Source of the DNA: DAIOFH01 sp036745875 | GTDB taxonomy: Bacteria > Planctomycetota > SZUA-567 | Length of the DNA stretch: 10,220 nucleotides | Assembly (NCBI GenBank): GCA_036745875.1 | Contig: DAIOFH010000138.1 | Coordinates: 1-10,220 of the forward strand | Direction: 5' to 3' | In this document: positions 1-7,749 of the stretch, in pieces | How the letters are laid out: each line of letters begins with the position of its first letter | How positions within the stretch are numbered: the stretch's first letter is position 1 | Translations under genes and position numbers: made by a program | Notes under the pieces: generated by a model | Told to the model about the DNA's origin: nothing | Seen by the model: the letters and a program-made list of their open reading frames with translations, nothing else | The model's database searches: none

Positions 1-50
1 ATGCGGCGTTTTCGAGGCAGAGAGGCGTCTTCGCCCCGAAAACGCCGCAT
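1..50. repeat. 14-bp perfect palindrome (stem-loop)
   Basis: Bases 1-14 (ATGCGGCGTTTTCG) are the exact reverse complement of 37-50, with a 22-nt centre. Inside that centre GGCG (24-27) and CGCC (32-35) pair around TCTT, so the structure can be a stem with a second small hairpin at its tip. No T-run follows on the plus strand within the window, and the left side is cut by the window edge, so a rho-independent terminator for a leftward transcript cannot be judged. It may be a copy of an intergenic palindromic repeat or the end of a terminator for the next gene to the left. Confidence 0.6.
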
Positions 51-165
51 ACCCCCCGAAACCGTCATCCCGGCGTCTATACGATAAACCGGGAAAAAAA
101 ACGTGCGCAGTTGCCGGGATCCAGGTCGCCTGCCTTTGCTACGGGATAGGTATAATCGTTCTTTT

Positions 166-180
166 AGGTGCGTTTCACCT
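166..180 (-). terminator. weak hairpin just after the flavodiiron gene
   Basis: On the minus strand AGGTG-AAACG-CACCT forms a 5-bp stem with a 5-nt loop, starting 10 nt after the TAG stop of the flavodiiron gene. It is followed by AAAAG rather than a T-run, so it does not meet the rho-independent rule. It could protect the 3' end of the mRNA, or it may be chance. A run of eight T (minus strand, 94-101) lies further on but has no good stem directly before it. Confidence 0.25.
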
Positions 181-189
181 GAGCTTTCC

Positions 190-1395
190 CTACGACATGG
201 ACGCGACCAGTTGATCGGCAAGCATTTCCATCTCCGGGACCTGTTCCGGCTTCATGGAAGAGAGGAGGACCAGCGGGGTTCCCACCACTTCCATGTTTTT
301 CATTTCGCCAATCATGCCCTGCATCAATTTATGCGCCACCGGCACCCATGAGCCGTTGCCGATGACGGCGACTTTGCGGTTTTGCAGGTTAAGCGAAGCC
401 ATGTCGCCAATCAGGGTGTGCATGGCGTTATAGAGATGCATATTGTATGTAGGGGACGCCAGGACGAGGTGGCTGTATTTGAAGATATCGGCGATAATGT
501 AGGAGTAGTGGGTTTTGGACACGTCGAAGATGCGCATATCCCGCACGCCCCTATGCGCCAGCATGTCCGCCATGGCGCAGGCCGCGCTCTCGGTGTTGCC
601 GTACATCGAGGCATAGGCAAGGACGATGCCCTTCTTTTCCGGTTCGTACGCCGCCCAGCGGGAGTACTTGTCGAGAAGCGTTGCGAGCTCGTTCCCGCGC
701 AGCGCCGGCCCGTGCAGGGGGCAAACCAGGCCGGGAACGGCTCCTCCCAATTTTCCTATCGCCGCCAACACCTGTGGCCCGAATTTCCCCACTATGTTGG
801 TGTAATAGCGGCGCGCTTCGTCCAGGTAGAGGTTTTCATAATCCAGTTCGTCCGCGAACAGGTTGCCGCTGAAGCCACCGAAGGTGCCGAAGGCGTCGGC
901 GGAGAACAGGATATTTTCGCTGGTTTCCAGGGTAAACATCACTTCGGGCCAGTGCACCATGGGAGCCATGATAAAACGCAGGGTGCGTTTGCCAAGCGCC
1001 AGCTCGTCCCCTTCCTTCACCTCCTGGTAGTGTGCGGACAGGTCGGCCGGGTAGAACTGGCCGATCATCTGGAAGGTCTTTTTATTGCCGACGATTTTCA
1101 CGCCGGGCCAGCGGCGGCAGATTTCTTCGATGTTGGCGCAATGGTCCGGTTCCATATGGTTGACGACAAGGTAGTCAAGCTGCCGTCCCGCGAGCCCTGC
1201 CTCCATGTTTTCCAGGAACTGCCTGGTCACCGATGCGTCAACCGTATCGATGAGGGCGGTCTTGTCGTCCAGGATCAGATAGGAGTTGTAGGTAATCCCG
1301 TCTTCCAGGGGGAACATGTTTTCAAACAGGGCGAGCCTGCGGTCCCCCGCGCCCACCCAGATGATTTGTGGTGCGACTTCGCGAATGCATTTCAT
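190..1395 (-). CDS. fprA: flavodiiron protein (FprA family)
   Basis: Soluble flavo-diiron enzyme of 401 residues. Members of this family reduce O2 to water and/or NO to N2O with electrons from rubredoxin or another donor, protecting anaerobes from oxygen and nitrosative stress. The N-terminal metallo-beta-lactamase-like domain (about 1-250) carries a full set of diiron ligands: H80-x-E82-x-D84 with H85 next to it, H148, D167 and H228. The C-terminal flavodoxin-like domain (about 255-400) has an FMN phosphate loop, SMYGNTE, at 263-269. The length matches two-domain class A enzymes; there is no fused rubredoxin and no rubredoxin gene in the window. The ATG is preceded by AAGGAAG with 5-nt spacing (1401-1407), which supports this start. 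It seems to be monocistronic, with its own candidate promoter. The sequence cannot decide between O2 and NO as the preferred substrate. Confidence 0.95.
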   Translation of the reverse strand: MKCIREVAPQIIWVGAGDRRLALFENMFPLEDGITYNSYLILDDKTALIDTVDASVTRQFLENMEAGLAGRQLDYLVVNHMEPDHCANIEEICRRWPGVKIVGNKKTFQMIGQFYPADLSAHYQEVKEGDELALGKRTLRFIMAPMVHWPEVMFTLETSENILFSADAFGTFGGFSGNLFADELDYENLYLDEARRYYTNIVGKFGPQVLAAIGKLGGAVPGLVCPLHGPALRGNELATLLDKYSRWAAYEPEKKGIVLAYASMYGNTESAACAMADMLAHRGVRDMRIFDVSKTHYSYIIADIFKYSHLVLASPTYNMHLYNAMHTLIGDMASLNLQNRKVAVIGNGSWVPVAHKLMQGMIGEMKNMEVVGTPLVLLSSMKPEQVPEMEMLADQLVASMS

Positions 1396-1472
1396 GATGT
1401 CTTCCTTCCAAGCACCGTGTGAAAACCTCTGTGATTTACTGTCGGGAATGGCGCTTACTTAAGGTCAATGGG

Positions 1473-1501
1473 AATATAACCACCATTCTGTATCGAGTTA
1501 A
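1473..1501 (-). promoter_or_regulatory. candidate sigma70-type promoter of the flavodiiron gene
   Basis: Minus strand: -35 TTAACT (1496-1501, 4 of 6 to consensus), 17-nt spacer, -10 TATATT (1473-1478, 5 of 6). Transcription would start near 1466, giving a leader of about 70 nt before the ATG at 1395. The -35 box shares its first base with the outer end of the 43-bp inverted repeat, so the repeat element sits directly upstream. I see no clear FNR or CRP palindrome in the leader. Confidence 0.45.
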
Positions 1502-1670
1502 AAGTTAAGAACGAAGAGTGAAGAGTTCTGGAAAATCCTCACAGTAATTAATTCGTTCGCTCCGCTCACTTTCACTGAGAAACACTGCGAATTCAGAATA
1601 AGCGTACGGTAGTACGCGGGTTCTCAATGTGAGGATTTTCCAGAACTCTTCACTCTTCGTTCTTAACTTT
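1501..1670. repeat. 170-bp element with perfect 43-bp terminal inverted repeats
   Basis: Bases 1501-1543 are the exact reverse complement of 1628-1670, 43 of 43 matching. Each arm contains a tandem 7-mer, GAAGAGT twice (1513-1526 in the left arm). The 84-nt centre has its own hairpin, GCGTAC-GGTA-GTACGC (1602-1617), and a second short inverted pair, TGAGAA (1576-1581) with TTCTCA (1621-1626). There is no ORF inside and no obvious target-site duplication outside. The element lies between the polymerase stop and the flavodiiron promoter. It looks like a non-autonomous miniature element or an intergenic palindromic repeat. As RNA it would fold into a very long hairpin from either direction, which could end or stabilise the polymerase transcript, although no T-run follows it. 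Confidence 0.85.
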
Positions 1671-1780
1671 CAATAAGCAATCGCCATTCTTTACTGTCGG
1701 CCTTTTTTGCATCCTCCCGCACCCGTTGGCGCAGCATGCCATGGTAATTCCGATGGTGGATCGTTTCAACAGGAATACGG

Positions 1781-3391
1781 CTACTTGCCGGCCCAGCTAT
1801 CGGCCACAACCGGCTCGACAATGGTCGGAACGTGGGGAAGGATGGTGTTGGCCGCCTCTTCCATGGCGTCCTTGAGCAGATTGGATGCCGCCTCCGTATC
1901 TGCCTCCGGGCACTCCAGCAGTATCTCATCATGCACGACGCCGACGATGACGCCGCCGGCAGTCACCTTCTCGGCCAGGATGCCCAGGGCTTTTTTGATG
2001 ATGTCCGCCGACGTCCCCTGTACCGGCAGGTTCGACCGCTCCGGCAGCCCCGCCCCGGAACTGTAGGCAAAACGCCTCCCGCTGAGCGTGCGGCCGATCC
2101 CGTCCCCATCCTCCTTGATGCCGCGGTGCCAGCGGGCCACGCCGCCATATGTTTCAAAAAACCTTCGCCGGAACAGGGTGGCGTCGTCCATGCTCATTTC
2201 CACCCCGTAGGACTGCCGCGCGCTCAGTTGCAGCCCCGCCGCCCCCATGCCGTAGATCAGCCCGAGGTTGACCGCCTTGTAGGCCTGCCGCTCCTGCTTG
2301 CTGACAAGATGCGCGGGTTTGTTGGCGATATACGAGGCGGTCAGCAGGTGAAGGTCCTCACCCGCCCGGTATGCGGCGAGCATGCGTTTGTCGGCGGAAA
2401 TTTCAGCCACGACCCGCAGTTCGATCTGCGAATAGTCGGCTATCACCAGGCGCCGTCCCGGCGGCGCGGTAAAACACTCCCGGAACGCTTTCTCGCGGGG
2501 GATCTGCTGGATGTTCGGGTTGCTGCAACTCATCCGGCCGCTGAAGGCGGTCAACTGGTCGTACTTCGGGTGCAGCCTGCCGCTGGCCGGGTTGAGAAAA
2601 CCTGGAATTGGCCGAAGAAAGGAGGAAATGGCCTTGCTGGCCCGACGGTAGCGGGTCAGGGCGACGACCAGCGGATTTTCCCGGTAGGGAAGAAGCTCCC
2701 GCCTGGAAGTCCCGGCGACGTCGATGCCGTTCCTGCGCAACAAGTCCAGGACCAGCGCGTTGCTGTCATAGTTCGGCTGGGAGATTTCCTGCTTGCCCCA
2801 GAGGGTATTTTGATATTCCGGCTCGGCATCGTATTGGCGCAGGTCCGCAAGGGCGCGTTCCCGCTCGGCCGCTTTTTCCCGGCCAAGTTCCTCCCATTTG
2901 CCGGTATTGAGGTATATCCCCTCGTACTCCATATGCGCGACCGCGCGCAGGCATTTGAATTCGATTTGGGCCACTTCCGCCAGGCCGTTCTCATAGATGC
3001 GGGGAAGCATGGCCGCGCGCGCGCGCAGGAGGTCGCCGGCGGTCGAGCCGCCGCCCGACTCATACGGTTGACCGGGCAGATAAAGCAGGCGCTCCGCCAA
3101 TGAAACATCGAAAAGCAGCCGCACATGGATTCCCAATGCGGCCAAAAACTGCAGCGGCAATTTGGCGTCGGCAAACACCTTCACCGAATCGGCGGAAAAA
3201 ATATCCCGCAGCGCATCCGCCCCGCCCCCGGGAAGGGAACGGCAGTCGACATGGAGCGCGGGAATCCCGTCGGCGGCGAAATGGACGGATTCGATACTGT
3301 CGGACCGGGGGTCCGGGCCGCTTGTCGCCATATCGACGCCAATGATTTTGGCCTCGCGAAACCGCCTCGCATGTTCGTGGAATTCGGTCAT
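1781..3391 (-). CDS. family-A DNA polymerase with degenerate 3'-5' exonuclease domain
   Basis: Template-directed DNA polymerase of 536 residues, much shorter than full PolA because it lacks the 5' nuclease domain. The polymerase half looks intact: SNPNIQQIP (290-298), motif A DYSQIELR (319-326), motif B from R368 through K372 to Y380-G381, and motif C VHDE (486-489), giving catalytic D319 and D488. At the O-helix position of E. coli F762 it has L376. The N-terminal exonuclease-like domain (about 1-128) has lost its metal ligands: the DxE motif is D20-M-A22, the second-motif Asp is P79, and the YxxxD motif is missing, so proofreading is unlikely. The ATG at 3391 follows AGGGG (3402-3406) by 10 nt, and that site overlaps the TAG of the upstream lipoprotein gene, suggesting coupled translation. 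Such short polymerases occur in phages and as second Pol I-like enzymes in bacteria; replicative, repair or prophage origin cannot be told here. Confidence 0.92.
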   Translation of the reverse strand: MTEFHEHARRFREAKIIGVDMATSGPDPRSDSIESVHFAADGIPALHVDCRSLPGGGADALRDIFSADSVKVFADAKLPLQFLAALGIHVRLLFDVSLAERLLYLPGQPYESGGGSTAGDLLRARAAMLPRIYENGLAEVAQIEFKCLRAVAHMEYEGIYLNTGKWEELGREKAAERERALADLRQYDAEPEYQNTLWGKQEISQPNYDSNALVLDLLRRNGIDVAGTSRRELLPYRENPLVVALTRYRRASKAISSFLRPIPGFLNPASGRLHPKYDQLTAFSGRMSCSNPNIQQIPREKAFRECFTAPPGRRLVIADYSQIELRVVAEISADKRMLAAYRAGEDLHLLTASYIANKPAHLVSKQERQAYKAVNLGLIYGMGAAGLQLSARQSYGVEMSMDDATLFRRRFFETYGGVARWHRGIKEDGDGIGRTLSGRRFAYSSGAGLPERSNLPVQGTSADIIKKALGILAEKVTAGGVIVGVVHDEILLECPEADTEAASNLLKDAMEEAANTILPHVPTIVEPVVADSWAGK

Positions 3392-3404
3392 TGCGGCCCA
3401 ACCC

Positions 3405-4040
3405 CTACAGCATCGGTTTGAATAATTCGCGTTGGTAGACCGGGCTCGGATTGGTCACGACAATCCCGCCGTTGTGAAACCGGCCGTCCTCGTTCCCGTC
3501 ATGCCAGCGGGAAAGAAATTGGCCATTGGGGATATAGGTATAGTTGGCGAGGGTCGACGGGTCCATGAAATAGATCCGGCCCTGGTCGTAGCCGATGGCA
3601 ATCGCATAATGGCCGTCTTCCCAGACATCGGTATAGTCTATCGCGGGATCGTCGTTCCATGCCTGCAGAAAACAAATGACCGGGCGGCCGCAATCGATGA
3701 ATGCGCGTAATTCCCCAAGCGTCAGGTTCTCCGCCAACTCGGCCCCGATGCCGTATTCGGCCAGGCACGCCATCATGGCGAAGGGATCGGTGCCGTGTTC
3801 CGGCGTCGCGGCCATCTTTTTTTCCAAAACATCCTGGCGGTAAAGATGTCCGTTGTACCCGAGGATAGATTGCACGACGGCGACGCCGCAGGTATAGTTC
3901 GTGGCCTGCCGCGTCTGCGGCAGCTCCAGCAGGACAACCGGCCCGGACGAACCGTTTTTCCGTTCCCGTTCCGCCTCCGCCACGCAACCGCAAAGCAGGC
4001 ACAGGGCCGCCAGGAACAACACAAGGTATTTTTTATGCAT
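3405..4040 (-). CDS. C39-like cysteine peptidase, predicted lipoprotein
   Basis: 211 residues from the chosen start. An N-terminal charged and hydrophobic segment (MHKK, then about 15 apolar residues) ends in LCGC, a lipobox-like site with C19 as the lipidated residue; Cys at the -2 position is unusual but tolerable. The mature part resembles the peptidase C39 fold: candidate oxyanion Gln Q45, catalytic C51 in YTCG, H144 in DGHYAIAIGYD and D160 in the following FMDPS. It would act outside the cytoplasmic membrane; the substrate is unknown. It is not fused to an ABC transporter, and no bacteriocin precursor is visible. An upstream in-frame ATG at 4058 lacks a ribosome site, whereas the ATG at 4040 has AGAGG 6 nt before it (4047-4051) and gives a better signal peptide. 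It lies directly before the polymerase gene, 13 nt apart. The 142-nt gap upstream shows no convincing promoter. Confidence 0.8.
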   Translation of the reverse strand: MHKKYLVLFLAALCLLCGCVAEAERERKNGSSGPVVLLELPQTRQATNYTCGVAVVQSILGYNGHLYRQDVLEKKMAATPEHGTDPFAMMACLAEYGIGAELAENLTLGELRAFIDCGRPVICFLQAWNDDPAIDYTDVWEDGHYAIAIGYDQGRIYFMDPSTLANYTYIPNGQFLSRWHDGNEDGRFHNGGIVVTNPSPVYQRELFKPML

Positions 4041-4182
4041 GCCGGGCCTCTTTTCCATACACGAACTTTAACGGTATCACTTTCAAGCGGAGGAGGAAGC
4101 GTTGTGATGTTTCGTCGGCAGCTTGGCGGAATGTCACGCAAGCGGCCGGAGGCGATTAAAAGTCGCATGGTCAGGACATTTC

Positions 4183-6429
4183 TTAAAATGCGCTAAACCC
4201 TTCGTCCCGCCAGCCGCGGATTCTTTCCAGCATTTCCGAAATGCCCAGGATGCCGTAGGCAAAGCCCCTCTTGACCAGTTCAGGCGGCAGGAACTCGTCG
4301 TATTTTTCAAACAGCGGAACTTCGTTTTCATACACCAGTTCCATCGGGTCCAGCGGCAGCTCCGCCGCTTCGCGCAGGACCTTGAAGAAATCGCCCTTCG
4401 ACGCCTTCATCTTGAACTGCATGAAATACGGCCGCGACGAATCCAGGGAGGAAAGGCTGAGCCGGGAGGCGCACCTGATCTTGATGAAGCGCTCCAGCGC
4501 GATAAAAGCGTAGGTGCCGAGCCAGGGGAAAAGGCACCACATGTCCCCGCCGAGGCAGATCAGCGGTTCTTCCGTCATGCCGGAATTGACGGCCGTATGC
4601 CGCGCCTCGTCCAGCCGGGCCACGGCGTTCTTCATAAGATAGGGATAGGAGGCTTTTTCCCGCAGGACTATTTTCATCCGTTCCAGGATTTTCGTGTTGA
4701 TGTCGCCGGGGCAAAGGCCGAAATAGGCGGGCACCTTCCCCTTGACCGGTTCGCAGTAGATCAAGTGCCGTTTATGGTCCACTTCCTCCACGATCCAGAC
4801 GTGGCCCGCCAGGGCGATCTTGTCGCCGACCGGCGGCGGCGAGACTATCGTCCCCAGCTCCTGCGACTCGCTCCTGACGGTGTATTCCTCGTTCTCCTTG
4901 AACACGGCGTAAAACTTGAAGGTGTTTATCTGGCGCTCGCCCGCCAGGCCGACGATGAGGCCCCCCTCGTCCGTCGTTTGGACATGGTCGATGGTCACGA
5001 GATGCCGCAAAAGCGTCTTGTAGTCGTCCTGGGTGATGCGGTGGAAATAACTCAGCGTCAGGACGCGGGACGCGAGAGCGGCCGGCGACATCTCGCCGCA
5101 GGAGGCAAGCGTGCTCATTGTCTGGTGGTAAAGCAGGCTGAAAGGCAGCCGGTCCAATTTCGGCGGCTCGACCCAGCGCTCCTCACGGTACAATTGCACC
5201 AGCGCGACCCCCTGCAGGAGCACCCAGGGGATGGTCACCGGCAGCATCGCCCTGGTCTCCGGCTCGTCCTCGCGCATGACGAACCACATTTCGGGCGGCA
5301 TTTCCCGCCTGCCGGTGCGGCCCATCCGCTGCAGGAACGAAGACACGGTGAACGGGGCGTCTATCTGGAAAGCCCGTTCAAGCCTGCCGATGTCGATGCC
5401 GAGCTCCAGGGTCGCGGTGGTGACGGTGGTCTGGTATTGCTCGTCGTCCTTCATCACCTCCTCGGCCGTTTCCCGGTAGGAGGTGGACAGGTTGCCGTGG
5501 TGGATGAGGAAGCGGTCCGCCTCGTGGTTCATCTCGCAATACTGGCGCAGGGTGGTGGTGACCGCCTCGCATTCCTCGCGGGAATTGACGAACACCAGGC
5601 ACTTCTTCCCCTTGGTGTGCTCGAAAATATAGCCCATGCCCGGGTCGGCGTTCGGCGGCGCGTCGTCCGTCTTGATGTCCAGCGCCGGCAGTGCGCCCGG
5701 CGTGTCCCCGTCCCCGGCCGACTGCTCCCCCTGGATGAAAAAGTGTTCCATGGAAAGCCGCCATTTGATCCCCTTGTTTTCTATCCGGGGAATCGCCGTG
5801 GAGCGGCCGGTGCCGGAGGACAGGAATTTCCCCGTCGCTTCCGGGTCGCCGATGGTGGCGGAAAGGCCGATCCGCCTCGGGTTTATTTCGGCCATCCGCG
5901 ACAGCCGCTCGATCAGGCACAGGGTCTGGCCGCCGCGGTCGCCGCGCAGGAGGGAGTGCACCTCGTCGATGACGACGAAGCGCAGGTCGCCGAAGAGGCG
6001 GGCAATGTCCGCGTGTTTTCGCAGGAGCAGCGCTTCCAGCGATTCCGGGGTGATCTGCAGGATGCCGGATGGGTTTTTCAAAAGTTTGTTTTTATGGGAT
6101 TGCTGCACATCGCCGTGCCAGTGCCAGACGGGGATGTGGGCTTCGCGGCAGAGGTCGTTGAGGCGCATGAACTGGTCGTTGATGAGGGCTTTCAGGGGGC
6201 CGACGTAGATCGCGCCGACGGACTTGGGCATGTCTTCCGTGAACAGGGTCAGGATGGGGAAAAAAGCCGCCTCGGTCTTCCCCGACGCGGTGGAGGCGGA
6301 AAGGAGGACGTTATCGTCCGTATTGAAAATCGCGTCGGCGGCCGCGACCTGGATGGCGCGCAGGGACTGCCAGCTGTTCTGGTAGATGAAGTCCTGGATG
6401 AAAGGGGCGTAGCGGTTGAAAATGTCCAT
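4183..6429 (-). CDS. Lhr/BrxHI-like DExH superfamily 2 helicase
   Basis: ATP-dependent nucleic acid helicase of 748 residues. RecA-like domain 1 has the Q-motif region near R24-Q27, Walker A SASTASGKT (44-52), the DEVH box (155-158) and SAT (190-192). Domain 2 carries the TATLELGIDIG region (338-348) and motif VI QRMGRTGR (367-374). After this come a probable winged-helix region (about 410-510) and an Lhr-core-like beta-barrel (about 515-570, with GDKIALAGHVWIVEEVD), then a C-terminal extension. This arrangement fits Lhr-type helicases and the BrxHI helicases of type 2 BREX. It is the last gene of the TerB operon: the ATG lies 3 nt after the ATPase stop with no good ribosome site close by, so translation probably depends on reinitiation. 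The likely role is the motor that unwinds or moves along DNA in a complex with the two upstream proteins; strand polarity and substrate are unknown. Confidence 0.92.
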   Translation of the reverse strand: MDIFNRYAPFIQDFIYQNSWQSLRAIQVAAADAIFNTDDNVLLSASTASGKTEAAFFPILTLFTEDMPKSVGAIYVGPLKALINDQFMRLNDLCREAHIPVWHWHGDVQQSHKNKLLKNPSGILQITPESLEALLLRKHADIARLFGDLRFVVIDEVHSLLRGDRGGQTLCLIERLSRMAEINPRRIGLSATIGDPEATGKFLSSGTGRSTAIPRIENKGIKWRLSMEHFFIQGEQSAGDGDTPGALPALDIKTDDAPPNADPGMGYIFEHTKGKKCLVFVNSREECEAVTTTLRQYCEMNHEADRFLIHHGNLSTSYRETAEEVMKDDEQYQTTVTTATLELGIDIGRLERAFQIDAPFTVSSFLQRMGRTGRREMPPEMWFVMREDEPETRAMLPVTIPWVLLQGVALVQLYREERWVEPPKLDRLPFSLLYHQTMSTLASCGEMSPAALASRVLTLSYFHRITQDDYKTLLRHLVTIDHVQTTDEGGLIVGLAGERQINTFKFYAVFKENEEYTVRSESQELGTIVSPPPVGDKIALAGHVWIVEEVDHKRHLIYCEPVKGKVPAYFGLCPGDINTKILERMKIVLREKASYPYLMKNAVARLDEARHTAVNSGMTEEPLICLGGDMWCLFPWLGTYAFIALERFIKIRCASRLSLSSLDSSRPYFMQFKMKASKGDFFKVLREAAELPLDPMELVYENEVPLFEKYDEFLPPELVKRGFAYGILGISEMLERIRGWRDEGFSAF

Positions 6430-6432
6430 AGT

Positions 6433-7749
6433 TTACAGCTCAAATTCCTCGAAGCTTTTCTCCAGCGCGTCGGACTGCAATTCCGGCTTCGCGAAAGCGA
6501 ACCTCTCCGCGCCCAGCAGGTCGGCGACCTTGATGTCGGGATTCTGGTAGGCGATGTTCAGTACCTCGATAAAATCCCGGATAACCTCGCGCGGCGTGAT
6601 GTTCTTGTCCGCGCCGATGCGGCTGAATTCGATCTTGATGAAATGTATCATGTCTTCCTGGGTCAGGATCTGTCCGTACTCGAACAGCCCGGCGTGGATT
6701 GCCGCGAGCTTTTCGATGAGGACGAGCATTTCCTCGTAGGTCAATGGCGACAGCTTGATCACCGGGGCCAGCATGTCCTTGACGCCGTCCAGGCTGAACC
6801 GGCCGTCCTCCAGCCGCGAGCGCAGGGCTTCGTAGCTGAAAACGCCGCGCCGCGTGTCCTCGATGCATTGCGGGGTGCCGCACATGATGATCCCCAGGTG
6901 CCTGGCCTTGCCCTGGAGGGCGTCGTTGTACATGGTGAGGATTTTTTCATAGTTGTACTGCCGGGTGATGCTGTTGGGGATCTTGTAGATGTTGACCAGT
7001 TCGTCGATCAGTATCAGGAGCCCGTTGTAGCCGGCTTTCCTGAGGAAGGCGGCGAACAGTTTTATGTATTCGTACCAGTCGTCGTCGGTGATGACTATGT
7101 TGACGCCGAGTTCGCCCCTGGCTTCCGTCTTGGTGGCGTATTCGCCGCGAAACCATTTGACCACCTTGGCCTTGTTTTCGTCATTCCCCTCGACGTAGGA
7201 TTTGTAATAGATGACCAGCAGCTTGGCGAAGTCGAAGCCGTGCACCATTTCGTTCAGCGAATTGACGGCCTCGTATATCTTCTTTTCCACCAGCCTGCTG
7301 AAATTCGGGTCGTCCGCCGAGAGGCCGCTTTCGGCCGCCGCCTCCGTCTGGACGCTGCTTATCCAGCGGTCGAGGATCAGGGTCAGCGCGCCGCCCTCCG
7401 GGCGGGTCTTCGTCGACATGTTCTGGATAAGCTCTTTGTAGGTCGCGAGGCCCTGCCCCTTGGCGCCCTGCAGGCGCCGCTCCGGGGAAAGGTCGGCGTC
7501 CACGACCACGAAATTCCTGTCCATGACGTAATTCCGGATTATTTGCAGGAGGAAGCTTTTGCCGCTGCCGTATTTCCCGACGATGAAGCGGAACGACGCG
7601 CCGCCGTCCGCGACGATGTCGATGTCGTGCAAAAGCGCATTGATTTCCGTCTCCCTGCCGACCGTGATGTACGGCAGGCCGACACGCGGCACGACGCCGC
7701 CCTTGAGGGAATTTATGATGGCGGTGGCGATCCTCCGGGGTACTTTCAT
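6433..7749 (-). CDS. BrxC/BrxD-type (DUF2791) P-loop ATPase
   Basis: 438-residue AAA-like ATPase. The N-terminus (RRIATAIINSLKGGVVPR) is followed by a TVGRETEI segment typical of the family. Walker A is GKYGSGKS (58-65) and Walker B LLILIDE (244-250); GTPQCIEDTRRG (291-302) probably belongs to the sensor region. The family includes BrxD of type 2 BREX and standalone members placed next to TerB-domain genes. The start codon overlaps the TerB-NC stop in an ATGA junction. A GGAGGG sequence lies 12 nt before the ATG, rather far, so coupling to the upstream gene is likely. It presumably uses ATP to regulate or load the helicase encoded just downstream. I infer this from gene order; nothing in the sequence shows the substrate. 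A BREX label alone would mislead because no PglX, PglZ or PglY gene is present here. Confidence 0.88.
   Translation of the reverse strand: MKVPRRIATAIINSLKGGVVPRVGLPYITVGRETEINALLHDIDIVADGGASFRFIVGKYGSGKSFLLQIIRNYVMDRNFVVVDADLSPERRLQGAKGQGLATYKELIQNMSTKTRPEGGALTLILDRWISSVQTEAAAESGLSADDPNFSRLVEKKIYEAVNSLNEMVHGFDFAKLLVIYYKSYVEGNDENKAKVVKWFRGEYATKTEARGELGVNIVITDDDWYEYIKLFAAFLRKAGYNGLLILIDELVNIYKIPNSITRQYNYEKILTMYNDALQGKARHLGIIMCGTPQCIEDTRRGVFSYEALRSRLEDGRFSLDGVKDMLAPVIKLSPLTYEEMLVLIEKLAAIHAGLFEYGQILTQEDMIHFIKIEFSRIGADKNITPREVIRDFIEVLNIAYQNPDIKVADLLGAERFAFAKPELQSDALEKSFEEFEL

Noticed and set aside
68..101. Inverted repeat TCCCGG/CCGGGA next to eight A, considered as a terminator
   Set aside because: On the minus strand, the direction of transcription, the T-run comes before the hairpin; on the plus strand an A-run follows it. 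Neither fits a rho-independent terminator.
151..156. TATAAT on the plus strand as a promoter
   Set aside because: No -35 box at a suitable distance and no plus-strand gene that it could serve.
382..1422. Plus-strand open frame of 346 codons opposite the flavodiiron gene
   Set aside because: The minus-strand frame has all diiron ligands and the FMN loop; the plus frame is a shadow.
1663..1780. Possible gene remnant after the polymerase stop, in another minus frame, ending in a stop supplied by the inverted repeat
   Set aside because: The tail looks mildly protein-like (a stretch rich in R, E, K and D) but has no ribosome site or family match, and is under 40 codons outside the polymerase gene.
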